The notes below the pieces were generated by a model, which was not told the DNA's origin, did no database searches, and was given only the letters and a program-made list of their open reading frames with translations. From the NCBI GenBank assembly GCA_031549325.1, contig JAVBQA010000045.1, forward strand, positions 1 through 64,000: a DNA stretch of 64,000 nt, given 5' to 3'. Numbering within the stretch: the stretch's first letter is position 1; the number at the start of each line of letters is the position of its first letter. The position numbers and the translations under genes are program-made. Of this stretch, positions 51,189 to 61,191 are shown in pieces. The stretch comes from JAJDGF01 sp031549325 (GTDB taxonomy: Bacteria; Bacillota; Clostridia; Christensenellales; Aristaeellaceae).

Positions 51189-52094
51189 ATGTATGATGTG
51201 CTGATCGTGGGAGGCGGTCCATCCGGCTTGACGGCTGGGCTATACGCGGTACGCGCCGGGCTGTCCGCGCTGTTGCTGGAGCGGGAGCTGATCGGCGGCC
51301 AGGCGTCCACCACCGACTTGCTCATGAACTACCCCGGTTTTCCGGATGGCGTCGGCGGCCCGGAGCTGATGATGCGCTTTCAGGAACAGGCCGAAAAGCT
51401 GGGGCTTGAGATTCGCTACGAGCGCCCCGATGCGCTGGAGGTGCAAGGCGCGATCAAGCGCGCCATCACCCGTGAGGGCCAGTACGAGGCGCGCAGCGTC
51501 ATCTTGTCCATGGGCGCCAGCCGCAAGCCGCTGGGCATAGAAAACGAGACCCGCCTGACCGGACGCGGCATCTCCTATTGCGCCACTTGCGACGGCGCAC
51601 TGTATGCTGGTCGGCGGGTGGCGGTGGTGGGCGGCGGTTACAGCGCAGTGGAAGATGCGCTGTATCTGGCGCAGCGCTCTGACGTGCTGCTGATTCATCG
51701 GCGCGACCGGCTGCGGGCAGTGGGTGCTGAGGCCGAGAAGCTGCTCAGCAATCCGCGCGTGCAGGTGGCTTGGAATTCACGAGTCAGCTCGGTAGAGCCA
51801 TCAGACGCGGGGCTGGCGCTGGGAATCACAGGAACAAACGGCGATGCGCGCACCGAACCGGTGGCTGGGCTGTTCGTGGCCATCGGCACCACGCCCAACA
51901 CAGAGCTCGTCAAAGGCCAGCTGACGCTGGATCAGGACGGCTATATCCCCTCCGCCGAGGACGCGCTGACCGAGCTGTCCGGCGTGTTCGCCGCAGGCGA
52001 CATTCGAAAAAAACCGCTCCGGCAGGTGGTCACCGCCGTGGCCGACGGCGCCGTCGCCGCCAGCGCCGCCGTCAAGTTCCTGCAAGGAGGCTGA
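51189..52094 (+). CDS. trxB: Thioredoxin-reductase-like flavoprotein
   Basis: The 301-residue pyridine-nucleotide-disulfide oxidoreductase has the FAD motif VLIVGGGPSGLTAGLYAVRAG, the redox pair in ISYCATCDGALYAG (CxxC at about residue 130), the NAD(P) fold VAVVGGGYSAVEDALYLAQ and the C-terminal GVFAAGDIRKKPLRQVVTAVADG. This matches TrxB. Relative to typical TrxB the N-terminal region is normal in length. It likely reduces the thioredoxin encoded at 18404-18733. The ATG at 51189 is nine bases from GAAGGGGG. Confidence 0.9.
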   Translation: MYDVLIVGGGPSGLTAGLYAVRAGLSALLLERELIGGQASTTDLLMNYPGFPDGVGGPELMMRFQEQAEKLGLEIRYERPDALEVQGAIKRAITREGQYEARSVILSMGASRKPLGIENETRLTGRGISYCATCDGALYAGRRVAVVGGGYSAVEDALYLAQRSDVLLIHRRDRLRAVGAEAEKLLSNPRVQVAWNSRVSSVEPSDAGLALGITGTNGDARTEPVAGLFVAIGTTPNTELVKGQLTLDQDGYIPSAEDALTELSGVFAAGDIRKKPLRQVVTAVADGAVAASAAVKFLQGG

Positions 52095-52096
52095 CC

Positions 52097-52804
52097 ATGG
52101 GCTTTACGAATGCGGAGCACAAAGCGCTGGAATCACGCCTGCGCGAGATGAGTTCGGGCGAAACCTACATCGAATTTCAGAAGAAATGCATTCCTGGCGT
52201 TGAGAACTTGCTGGGCGTAAAGGCCCCGGCGCTGCGCAAGGTAGCCAAGGAACTGCTGGCAGGCGACTGGCGGGCGTTCCTGCGAGAGACGGATCACGAG
52301 TGGTACGAGTATGACGTGATTGCGGCGCTGCTGATCGCGAGCGCCAAGTGTGAATTGGCCGAGCGGTTCGAACTGCTGCGCGAGTTCGTCCCCAGCATCA
52401 ACAATTGGGGCGTATGCGACGTGCTGTGCGGCGAGCTCAAGTGCGCGGGGAAACACCAACCCGAGTTTTGGGCATTCCTCTCCCCCTACCTCGCGTCAGA
52501 GCGCGAGTTTGAGCTGCGGTTTGGCGTTGTGATGCTGTTGTGCCACTTTGTCGATAAGGCGCACATTGATGACGTTCTGCACATCCTGACCGGCATGCGC
52601 CACGACGGCTACTACGTCAAGATGGCCGTTGCTTGGGCGCTGTCGCTGTGCGTGGTACGCTTTCCGGATGATACGCTGCCGGTGTTCGCAAAAGGCGTGA
52701 TTGGCGACAAATTCACCCATAACAAAGGCATCCAGAAATGCATTGAATCCTTCCGCGTGCCGGACGAGACAAAGGAACGCCTCAAAACCTATCGGCGCAG
52801 ATAA
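52097..52804 (+). CDS. alkD: AlkD-type DNA alkylation repair glycosylase
   Basis: This 235-residue protein is made of HEAT-like helices. It matches AlkD-family 3-methyladenine/7-methylguanine glycosylases: LLGVKAPALRKVAKELLAGDW, EWYEYDVIAALLIA, SINNWGVCDVLCGELK and FVDKAHIDDVLHIL. The start has AAGGAGG six bases upstream and lies three bases after trxB, so the two are cotranscribed. It excises alkylated bases, but the exact substrate is inferred from family. Confidence 0.88.
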   Translation: MGFTNAEHKALESRLREMSSGETYIEFQKKCIPGVENLLGVKAPALRKVAKELLAGDWRAFLRETDHEWYEYDVIAALLIASAKCELAERFELLREFVPSINNWGVCDVLCGELKCAGKHQPEFWAFLSPYLASEREFELRFGVVMLLCHFVDKAHIDDVLHILTGMRHDGYYVKMAVAWALSLCVVRFPDDTLPVFAKGVIGDKFTHNKGIQKCIESFRVPDETKERLKTYRRR

Positions 52805-52830
52805 AAAAGACGGCCAATCAGCCGTCTTTT
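52805..52830. terminator. Bidirectional terminator after alkD
   Basis: A perfect 10-bp stem (AAAAGACGGC / GCCGTCTTTT) with a 6-base loop lies between the convergent alkD and the glycosyltransferase gene. Confidence 0.9.
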
Positions 52831-52834
52831 GTGT

Positions 52835-54139
52835 TTACATGCCGGTCTCCCGGTAATCCCTGAGCTTGGGCTGCTCCTCTTTCTCGCCAGGCAGACCGTT
52901 GATCGCCTCGCAATGATCGATGTCGATGGCGCTCTCGTGCTGAATGCTTGTCCACTTGGGCGGCCGGGTGAACAGGCTCACCAGGTTGGCGGGAATCCAG
53001 CTCAGCAAATAGATGCACATCAGGAAAAAGGTGGACAGTGTCACCTTGTTGAGCTTTTTTTCCATGGCGCCCAGGATGTACACAAACGCGATCCCGGCCA
53101 GCATCCCGCCGAGCAGCCCTGTGGCTGCCACGCCGATCGCCTGGTGCAGCCCGGCGACCGGATCCAACCGGATTCGAAGCACGCACACGGCGATGGTCAG
53201 AATGCTGGGCATCAGGCTGATCGCCTGAACATACATGCCCATGAACAGCAGCGCCAGATCCAGACAGTCCAGATCGCGCTCGAAGATGGCCTTCTTGAGG
53301 AGCTTTGTTAGATACAAATGCGCGCACTGCAGCGAGCCCGCACCCCAGCGCCTGCGCTGCACGAACGAATCTTTGAAGCTGGTGGGCTGTTCGTCGTAGA
53401 TGACAGCATCCTCCATCCAGCCGATCCGATATCCGGCCAGCAGGCACTTGGCTGTATATTCCAGGTCTTCCGTTAAGGAAGTGACGTTGTAGCCGAGCTT
53501 GGCCAGCAGTTCCGCGCTGATCACGATGCCAGTGCCGTTCAGGTTGGTCGACATGCCGAGGTTGGCGCGGGACGCGTTGTATAGCCGGGACATAAACCAG
53601 AAGAACGTAGACGTGCAGCCGGCCACCCAGTTGCCGCCAGGATTCTTGCTGTCGCGGTAGGCTTGCGCAATGTGGTACCCGGCGCACAGCGCGTTGTTGG
53701 CGGCCTGCATAAAGCCAGCATCCACCAGGTTGTCCGCGTCGAAAATGCAGTAAGCGTCGTGCTTTGCCGCGCCTGGCAGCTCAAGCTGCTCGAACGCGAA
53801 GCGAAGCACCTCTCCCTTGGAGTGCACTTCCCGGTCACAATCGATGATCTTAGCGCCCGCGCGCTCGGCGGCGCCCCGGGTGTCGTCGCTGCAGTTGTTG
53901 ACGATCACATAAATATCGTACAGCTCTCGCGGATACTGTTGCCTAACCAAGCTCTCGACAAGATAGCCGATCACCTTTTCTTCATTGCGCGCGGGCACCA
54001 GCGCCGCGATGCGCTTGCATGGGCGCGCATACGGATTGGGCCTGCGCTTGTGAAAGAAACCCGCAAGGGAGATGGCGGCAAAATATACGCCATACAACAG
54101 CGAGATCACCGTAAACACGAGCAATATAATGTAAAGCAA
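52835..54139 (-). CDS. Family 2 glycosyltransferase, membrane-bound (CrtQ-type neighbour)
   Basis: This 434-residue GT2 enzyme has an N-terminal membrane helix, then the catalytic domain with ALVPARNEEKVIGYLVESL, the DxD-type site YCIFDADNLVDAGFM, TEDLEYTAKC, and the QRRRW motif. A C-terminal block of three to four helices ends near residue 395. It transfers a sugar to a membrane acceptor. A TTG at 54139 follows GAGGTG by eight bases. It lies directly after a CrtO-like acyltransferase gene; CrtQ and CrtO act together in staphyloxanthin synthesis, so the pair may make an acylated glycolipid. Confidence 0.8.
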   Translation of the reverse strand: MLYIILLVFTVISLLYGVYFAAISLAGFFHKRRPNPYARPCKRIAALVPARNEEKVIGYLVESLVRQQYPRELYDIYVIVNNCSDDTRGAAERAGAKIIDCDREVHSKGEVLRFAFEQLELPGAAKHDAYCIFDADNLVDAGFMQAANNALCAGYHIAQAYRDSKNPGGNWVAGCTSTFFWFMSRLYNASRANLGMSTNLNGTGIVISAELLAKLGYNVTSLTEDLEYTAKCLLAGYRIGWMEDAVIYDEQPTSFKDSFVQRRRWGAGSLQCAHLYLTKLLKKAIFERDLDCLDLALLFMGMYVQAISLMPSILTIAVCVLRIRLDPVAGLHQAIGVAATGLLGGMLAGIAFVYILGAMEKKLNKVTLSTFFLMCIYLLSWIPANLVSLFTRPPKWTSIQHESAIDIDHCEAINGLPGEKEEQPKLRDYRETGM

Positions 54140-54176
54140 GGTTTGTGCACCTCAGGTTTCTAGCGTTCCGATTCCG

Positions 54177-54707
54177 TCAATGCGCATGCACCGCTTGCGC
54201 CGCAAGCGCGTTCATCTCGTTTTGTCTCTCCAGAAGCAGGATCAGCCGGGGCCGGTTGTACCGCTGAATTATGACAAACGGCACGTTTAGCAGGCAATAC
54301 AGCAGCGCCGCAATCACGCCCGGATATCCATCCATGAGGATTAGATAGATCGGGCTGAGCAGGATCAGCATGTAGTGCACCAGCTCGGCCACGCAAGTCT
54401 CACGGATCAGATTGTCGATATAGTCCGCATCTCGAAACACGCTGATCCGTTTTTGAAACATCGTGCGGATGTAGCGGCTCATGTCGGGCAATCCGTCCTT
54501 CCAAAACTGGATGCGCAAACGGGTGTAGATCAGCCCGCCATCCTCCCACTTGAAGGACTTGTAGGGAAAGGCCTTATAATCGAAATTCTGTCTGGGCAAC
54601 AGCTGCCCCAGAAAAAACGCCATCGGGCCAATCACGCAGCCGATAAAGATACATCGGAAGATCTGCCCAATGAACACGGGCAAGCTCAGCAGCAGTCGCC
54701 AAAACAT
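54177..54707 (-). CDS. CrtO-like acyltransferase family membrane protein
   Basis: This 176-residue protein has two N-terminal hydrophobic helices (LLLSLPVFIGQIFRCIFIG..), KSFKWEDGGLIYTRLRIQFWKDGLPD, and a C-terminal NVPFVIIQRYNRPRLILL. The last stretch recalls the end of glycosyl-4,4'-diaponeurosporenoate acyltransferase (CrtO). No carotenoid genes are near, so the natural substrate is likely another glycolipid. It has its own promoter at 54746-54774 and is followed by the family 2 glycosyltransferase 37 bases later. Similarity is recalled from family knowledge, not searched. Confidence 0.7.
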   Translation of the reverse strand: MFWRLLLSLPVFIGQIFRCIFIGCVIGPMAFFLGQLLPRQNFDYKAFPYKSFKWEDGGLIYTRLRIQFWKDGLPDMSRYIRTMFQKRISVFRDADYIDNLIRETCVAELVHYMLILLSPIYLILMDGYPGVIAALLYCLLNVPFVIIQRYNRPRLILLLERQNEMNALAAQAVHAH

Positions 54708-54743
54708 TCTCTAGCCAAACCCTCCCCCTGAGTTTCCGTCACT

Positions 54744-56546
54744 TTATTGTACCATATCGCGCGAATCGTTGCAATCGGTATTGTACATCTTGTACAGTTG
54801 AAAATAGATTCCCTGTTTTTCCATCAACTGGGCATGGGTGCCGGACTCCTCAATCCCCTTGTCGGTGAGCACAAGGATCAGGTTGGCATTCCGGATGGTG
54901 GTCAGCCGGTGCGCGATGGTGAAGGTGGTCCTCCCCTTCATCAGGCGCTCAAGGGATTGCTGCACCATGCGCTCGGACTCGTTGTCCAGGGCGCTGGTTG
55001 CCTCATCCAGAATCAGCACCGGCGGGTTCTTCAGAAACACTCGCGCGATCGACAATCGCTGCTTCTGCCCGCCTGACAGCCTGACGCCCCGCTCGCCCAC
55101 ATGGGTATCATATCCATCCGGCAGCTCCTGGATGAATTCGTGGGCGTCGGCCAGGCGGGCCGCTTCGATCACCTGCTCTCGCGATGCGCCCGGGCAGCCA
55201 TATTCAATATTCTGCAGCACCGTGCCCGAGAACATATAAACGTCCTGATGCACCATGCCGATGGCCTGGCGCAGCGAGTTCAGGGTCAGGCTCCTGATAT
55301 CCCGGCCGTCCAGCAGGATGCGGCCGCTGGTCGGCTCGTAAAAGCGCGGCAGCAAATTGCACAGCGTGGTCTTTCCCCCGCCGCTCGGCCCCACCAGCGC
55401 CACGGATTCCCCCGCCTTCACCTTCAGATTGATGTCGGTCAGCACGTTACCCTCGCCGCTGCTGTAGGCGAAGGTCACGTGCTCAAAGCTGACGTCGCCC
55501 TTCACGCCTGTGATGTCCACGGCGCCCGGTTCATCCCGGATCTCCACCGGCACATCCATCACTTCTGAGAAGCGCTCGATGCCGGTGATGCCGCGCTGGA
55601 ACTGCTCGGCAAACTCCACGATGCGCCGGATCGATGTGAGCAGCGTCGTCACATACAGAAGATACGCAACCAGATCCGCCGGGGCGATGCTGCCCCTCTT
55701 CATGAACAGCGCGCCGATGACCACCACCAGGATGTACATCACGCCGTCAAAAAGCCGCGTCACCGAGTGAAATCCCGCCAGGCCATAGAACATCTGGCGC
55801 TTGATCCCCAAGAAAAACGTGTTGCCCTGCTCGAACTTTTTCTCTTCCACGCCCTCGTTGGCGTAGGACTTCACCACGCGGATGCCTTGCAAGCTGTCCT
55901 CCACCTGGGCGTTCAGCTCGCCTAGCTGGTGGCGGCTCTCTTGGAACGCGCGCCGGATACGCAGGTTGAATTTCGACGCAAAGTAAAGCATCAGCGGCAG
56001 CACCGCGAAGATGATCAGCGTAAGCGGCACGTTCATCGTGCACAGGATCGAAAAAGAGGCGATGATCTTGATCGCCGCGATGAAGAACTCCTCTGGGCAG
56101 TGGTGCGCGAACTCGGTCACGTCGTTTAGGTCGGTGGTGATCCTACTCATCAGCTGGCCGGTCTTGGCGTTGTCGTAGAACGAGTTCGAAAGCTGCTGCA
56201 TATGGGCAAACAGGTCGCGCCGAAGATCGGTTTCGATGTAGGCGCCCATAATGTGGCCGTTGCTGGTCATATAGTAGTTGGCAAAGGTGTCGATCACCCG
56301 CAGCGCCAGGTACAGCGCGCCGAGCCCCAGCACTGCCTGCACGGTGAGCGCGTGCAAGTCGGTCATGCCCATGTTCGTGATGTAGCGCACGATCAGCGGC
56401 AGCACCAGATCGCAGGCCGTGGTCAGCGCCGCGCAGAACAAATCCAGAACAAAAATCGGCAGATACGGCTTGAAATAAGGAATCAGCCGCCGTGTTAGCC
56501 CAATGGTCTGTTTGAGTTTCCGCTTTTGTGGTTGAGTGTTGCTCAT
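54744..56546 (-). CDS. ABC exporter, MsbA/MDR-type half transporter
   Basis: This 600-residue protein fuses an N-terminal six-helix transmembrane domain (residues about 25-320) to a C-terminal ATPase. The ATPase has Walker A LVGPSGGGKTTLCNLLPRFY, signature LSGGQKQRLSIARVFLKNPP, Walker B LILDEATSALDNES and the H-loop FTIAHRLTTIRNA. It works as a homo- or heterodimer that exports lipid, drug or peptide; the substrate is unknown. Genes for the CrtO-like and GT2 enzymes lie downstream on the same strand. The ATG at 56546 is preceded by GGGAGGA. Confidence 0.93.
   Translation of the reverse strand: MSNTQPQKRKLKQTIGLTRRLIPYFKPYLPIFVLDLFCAALTTACDLVLPLIVRYITNMGMTDLHALTVQAVLGLGALYLALRVIDTFANYYMTSNGHIMGAYIETDLRRDLFAHMQQLSNSFYDNAKTGQLMSRITTDLNDVTEFAHHCPEEFFIAAIKIIASFSILCTMNVPLTLIIFAVLPLMLYFASKFNLRIRRAFQESRHQLGELNAQVEDSLQGIRVVKSYANEGVEEKKFEQGNTFFLGIKRQMFYGLAGFHSVTRLFDGVMYILVVVIGALFMKRGSIAPADLVAYLLYVTTLLTSIRRIVEFAEQFQRGITGIERFSEVMDVPVEIRDEPGAVDITGVKGDVSFEHVTFAYSSGEGNVLTDINLKVKAGESVALVGPSGGGKTTLCNLLPRFYEPTSGRILLDGRDIRSLTLNSLRQAIGMVHQDVYMFSGTVLQNIEYGCPGASREQVIEAARLADAHEFIQELPDGYDTHVGERGVRLSGGQKQRLSIARVFLKNPPVLILDEATSALDNESERMVQQSLERLMKGRTTFTIAHRLTTIRNANLILVLTDKGIEESGTHAQLMEKQGIYFQLYKMYNTDCNDSRDMVQ
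54746..54774 (-). promoter_or_regulatory. Promoter of the CrtO-like/glycosyltransferase pair
   Basis: TTGCAA, a 17-base spacer ending TGG, then TACAAT on the minus strand. It overlaps the final codons of the ABC exporter gene. Confidence 0.7.
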
Positions 56547-56577
56547 ACTTCCTCCCAAGGACATTCTGCCGCAATGC

Positions 56578-56606
56578 ATCATATCATATTTATTTCAACA
56601 ATTCAA
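56578..56606 (-). promoter_or_regulatory. Promoter of the ABC exporter gene
   Basis: TTGAAT, a 17-base spacer ending TGA, then TATGAT (extended -10) on the minus strand. The start of transcription is about 25 bases before the ATG. Confidence 0.7.
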
Positions 56607-56746
56607 CGCAAAAAGGCTTCTCTTTTATGGGCTTTTGTTTTGAATCTATTCACAAATGGATGAAAAGGACTTCACAATTCTGCCATATGTCTGCATTATG
56701 ATAGACGTATAAAATGAGTTAATGTGTTTTGGGAGGAATGGCAGTT

Positions 56747-58378
56747 ATGGGAAAGCGGAGCAAAACTGGCTGGATCAAGTGGGTGATTCTGGCGGTAGTG
56801 TTGGTGGTGCTGGCATATTTCGCCTGGCCCACGATCAGCGCCATGCTGAGCGGGAGTAACAGCGCGAACAACGGCGCGCGCCAGACAAATGCCAACGCCA
56901 ATTTCGGCGCCATGGGCAATGCCCCAAGCGGCGAGGTCCAAAACAGCACGCGCAACACCACCGCCGTCAAGCGCGACAACCTGTCTGTCAGCGTGTCCGG
57001 CTCAGGCAAGGTGTCCCCCGCCGACACGCGCACGGTCTACAGCAAAACCAGCGGTCGCGTGGACGAGCTGTCCATCAGCGTTGGGGACGCGGTGAAGACG
57101 GGCGACGTGATGATGCGGCTGGCCAGCGACGACCTCAGCACCAACATCGCGACGCTTCAGCGCACGCTTTTCGATACCCAGATCACCCTGGCGGATGTGC
57201 GCGATTCAGGCTCCACCTACAACATTTACGCACCCGCCGCAGGCCGCGTCAAGCTGATGAAGGCTGAAGAAGATGACGACGTGGCCATGCTGATGAAGCA
57301 GTACGGCTATCTGTGCGTCATCTCCCGCGATGGCAAGATGAAGGTCGAGTTCGAGCCGCAGGGCTCCGAGGCGCTCAATGTGGGCGACAAGGTGAATGTG
57401 CTGGTGAAGAACACCACGGTGCAGGGCACGGTGGATCAGCTGACCGGGCTTTCGGGGAAGGTTTCTGTCACCATCGACGACGATACCTATGATGTGGGCG
57501 AGCATGTCTCCGTCACCACGCTGCTGGGCGATCGCCTGGGCGAGGGCGCGCTGGATGTGAACATGCCCATCCCAGTCACCGGTATCGGCGGCACGGTCGA
57601 GAACATTTACTACGAGGACAACGACAAGGTCAGCTCGGGTTACCGCTTGTTCTACCTGACCGGGCGCACGCCGTCCTCCGAGCTGCAGCAGGCGCTGCTG
57701 GCCTACACCGAGGCCAAAGTCGCGCTGGACAATGCGCTGGATCAGCAGGAAGGGCTGGTGGTGCGCGCGCCAATGGATGGCGTCATCACTTCGGTGGACA
57801 CCTCGCTGGGCGCCAAGCTCGAGGAAGGGGCGCAGGCGTTCTCTATCCAGAGCAACAACAACTTCAAGGTGATCGCCACCGTTGATGAGCTGGACATCGT
57901 GGGCGTCAAACCCGGCCAGAACGTGACCGTCGAGCTCGACGCCTATCCAAACAAGGTGTTCAATGCCACCGTAACCAGTATTTCTGGCGTGGGCACTGTC
58001 GAGGGCGGCGTGGCCACCTATGAGGTGACCGTTCTGCTCTCGGGCAACGATGGCTTTATGGACGGCATGACGGCCAACATCGAGGTGCTAACCACCGACC
58101 GCAAGGACGCGCTCATGCTGCCGGTGGAGGCAATCTCCACCTCGAACGGACGCACCTACGTGACGCTGGTGGCGGGCGGTCAAACGCAGGTCGAGACCGG
58201 CGCTTCGGACGGCACCAACATCGAAATTCTCTCCGGCTTGAACGAGGGCGACCAAGTCCTTCTCACGCGCACGGGCAACTCGGGAAGCACCGGCACCTAC
58301 AATGGCGCCCAGACCAACCGCACCTTCGTCGGCGGCATGGGCGGCATGGGAGGCGGCGGCAACATGCCCAGGAATTAA
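56747..58378 (+). CDS. MacA-like efflux adaptor (HlyD/RND-type)
   Basis: This 543-residue protein has a short cytoplasmic tail, one membrane helix (WIKWVILAVVLVVLAYFAW) and biotinyl/lipoyl-like and barrel-sandwich domains. Residues about 67-110 (VKRDNLSVSVSGSGKVSPADTRTVYSK) open the HlyD fold, and a long coiled hairpin ends near 355. The C terminus is glycine-rich (GGMGGMGGGGN). It links the MacB-type transporter to exported substrate in Gram-positive systems. The ATG at 56747 was chosen because an ATG at 56738 sits almost on the ribosome site. Confidence 0.86.
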   Translation: MGKRSKTGWIKWVILAVVLVVLAYFAWPTISAMLSGSNSANNGARQTNANANFGAMGNAPSGEVQNSTRNTTAVKRDNLSVSVSGSGKVSPADTRTVYSKTSGRVDELSISVGDAVKTGDVMMRLASDDLSTNIATLQRTLFDTQITLADVRDSGSTYNIYAPAAGRVKLMKAEEDDDVAMLMKQYGYLCVISRDGKMKVEFEPQGSEALNVGDKVNVLVKNTTVQGTVDQLTGLSGKVSVTIDDDTYDVGEHVSVTTLLGDRLGEGALDVNMPIPVTGIGGTVENIYYEDNDKVSSGYRLFYLTGRTPSSELQQALLAYTEAKVALDNALDQQEGLVVRAPMDGVITSVDTSLGAKLEEGAQAFSIQSNNNFKVIATVDELDIVGVKPGQNVTVELDAYPNKVFNATVTSISGVGTVEGGVATYEVTVLLSGNDGFMDGMTANIEVLTTDRKDALMLPVEAISTSNGRTYVTLVAGGQTQVETGASDGTNIEILSGLNEGDQVLLTRTGNSGSTGTYNGAQTNRTFVGGMGGMGGGGNMPRN

Positions 58379-58403
58379 TGCGCCAGGAAGGAGGGATCCA
58401 CCC

Positions 58404-59104
<701 letters not shown>

Positions 59105-59108
<4 letters not shown>

Positions 59109-60271
59109 AGATCATGCAGGCGCTGAAAATGGCGCTGAAATCCATCGCCAGCAACAAAATGCGCTCCTTCCTCACGATGCTGGGCATCATCATCGGCGTG
59201 TTGTCGGTTACAGTGCTGGTGGGCTTGGCGCAGGGCGCCACCAACGACATCAACACCCAGATGTCGTCGCTGGGCACCAACATGCTGACTGTCAGCATGC
59301 GAGGCCGGCGCACCATCAATTTGAAGCTGGACGAGGTCATGGCGCTGCGCGGCCAGAACGGCATCGACACGACCGCGCCGCTGATCACCTCAAATCTGAC
59401 CGTCAAGGCGGGCGTGAACACGCATGAAACCTCCGTCGAGGGCACAACCGACGGCTACGACAAAATCCGCCAGTACGAGATCGCCGAAGGCCGCTTTCTA
59501 ACCGAGGCCGACATTGCAAGCCGAAACGCGGTGTGCGTCGTGGGCGTCACAGTGGCCGACGAGCTGTTCGGCCAGCGCCACGTGGTGGGCGAGGAAATCA
59601 ACATCGACGGGCGCAAGTATCAGGTGGTCGGCGTGTATGCGGAAAAGGGCTCCATGATGGGCGTCTCTCAGGACGATCGCGTCACCATACCCTTCACGCT
59701 GGCCCAGCGCACTTTCCGCAACACCAGCATCAACCAGTTCTTCGCCAACACGGTGAACGAGGAAAGCGTGGACGGAGCCGTGGCCGCGCTCGAAGACTTT
59801 ATGCAAAAAAAGACCAACGACGAGGACGCCTACAATGTGAACAACCAAGCGCAGCTGCTCGAGACGCTTAACGAAATGCTGGGCACGATGACGCTGCTCC
59901 TGGCGGGAATCGCGGGCATCTCTCTGCTGGTGGGCGGCATCGGCATCATGAACATCATGCTGGTGTCGGTGTCCGAACGCACGCGCGAGATCGGCATCCG
60001 CAAAGCCATTGGCGCGCAGCGGCTCGACATCATGCTGCAGTTCATCATCGAGGCGGTGGCGATCTCCATCACCGGCGGTTTGATCGGCCTGGGGCTCGGC
60101 TTCGCGGTGAAGTTCTTCGTCGCGCCAATGATCGGTCTGCCGATGAGCATCTCCACCACCGTGGCATTGCTGGCCCTCGGATTCTCCATCGTGATCGGCG
60201 TGCTTTTTGGTTCCTACCCCGCGAACAAGGCCGCGAAATTGCTGCCCATCGAGGCGCTGCGCTACGAGTAA
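59105..60271 (+). CDS. MacB-type ABC transporter permease
   Basis: This 388-residue FtsX/MacB-type permease has one N-terminal helix (MRSFLTMLGIIIGVLSVTVLVG), a large extracytoplasmic MacB_PCD core, and three C-terminal helices with GGIGIMNIMLVSVSERTREIGIRKAIGA. It couples ATP hydrolysis by the previous gene product to substrate extrusion with the MacA-like adaptor. The substrate (antibiotic, peptide or lipid) cannot be inferred. The end is followed by a perfect terminator. Confidence 0.93.
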
Positions 60272-60313
60272 AGCCGAAGCTTCACGGTTTTGCTATACAT
60301 CCCCCAACAGTGT

Positions 60314-60348
60314 AGAAAAGGAGCAGGCGTCGCGCCTGCTCCTTTTCT
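60314..60348. terminator. Bidirectional terminator after the MacAB-type operon
   Basis: A perfect 16-bp stem (AGAAAAGGAGCAGGCG and its complement) with a 3-base loop lies between convergent units. Confidence 0.92.
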
Positions 60349-60370
60349 GTGCAGTACCGGCTATATTTGA

Positions 60371-61075
60371 TTAATCGGCTCTAAGCACATCCCACGGCGT
60401 GATCATCCCCAGCAGCGGCTGCTCAGCCTCGCCATCCGGCGTGATGAACAGTGCAGCCAGGCGCTTGCCATCCTTCTTGATGCGCTCAAACTCGACCTTC
60501 ACATCGGCGTAGGTCGCGTGCGCGTCGACAAATCCGTAGCACTCCTGGGTATGTTTATCGATGGGCAGCCACTGAAGAAAATCGCGCACGCGCGTCTGTG
60601 GGTTGATCCCTTTGTCGCCCGTGTCCCGAATGCAATAGCTGAATACCGTGCCCATGCTGAACACGCCCACAAGCGCGCCTTTCCCCAGCACCGGCACATG
60701 GGAAAAGCCGCGCTTCTCCATGGCGCGCATGACCTCCAGCACCCGCTGCCCAAGGTCAGCCCACAGCAACTGGTCTGACGGAGTGGCAAAATGCATCGCC
60801 AGCGGCGGGCGATTGGCGTACTCGATGACCTCATCCATCATCTCAATCAGCGCCTGGGAGGCTTCGATCACCGGATGCCCGCCCAGGTCTGCGTTGTGCG
60901 TCAGGATGTTTCGTACCTCGCGGCACAGATTCAGCTGGTCGCGCACCGGCAGACTCTCGGTATCGGCCAGATACTCCATCACGATGCTGACATTGGTGCG
61001 CTTGTGGCCCAGATACTTCTGTTCCAGCTGCTCCTCCAGCACGCGGTAACGCTTCAGAAACTCTTCATTGCGCAA
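60371..61075 (-). CDS. Tandem-CBS-domain protein of unknown role
   Basis: This 234-residue protein has an N-terminal helical region of about 85 residues and two CBS-like modules. One starts around SDQLLWADLGQRVLEVMRAM and SHVPVLGKGALVGVFSM; the other is LFITPDGEAEQPLLGMITPWDVL. CBS pairs bind adenosine nucleotides and act as sensors or regulators. No catalytic domain is present. The TTG at 61075 lies seven bases from GAGGTGA; a TTG at 61081 is one base from it. It is a single-gene unit convergent with the MacAB-type operon. Confidence 0.78.
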   Translation of the reverse strand: MRNEEFLKRYRVLEEQLEQKYLGHKRTNVSIVMEYLADTESLPVRDQLNLCREVRNILTHNADLGGHPVIEASQALIEMMDEVIEYANRPPLAMHFATPSDQLLWADLGQRVLEVMRAMEKRGFSHVPVLGKGALVGVFSMGTVFSYCIRDTGDKGINPQTRVRDFLQWLPIDKHTQECYGFVDAHATYADVKVEFERIKKDGKRLAALFITPDGEAEQPLLGMITPWDVLRAD

Positions 61076-61134
61076 AGGCAATCACCTCAATTCACATCAT
61101 ATCACGAATTCAACACCAGCGGCAAGCCCAACCC

Positions 61135-61163
61135 TTGCGCATTCCCCGATTTTCCATTATACT
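61135..61163 (+). promoter_or_regulatory. Promoter of the udk-leader-MFS unit
   Basis: TTGCGC, a 17-base spacer and TATACT, 29 bases before udk. Confidence 0.65.
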
Positions 61164-61191
61164 ATATGGCAACGGAACGGGGGTGGTTTCC

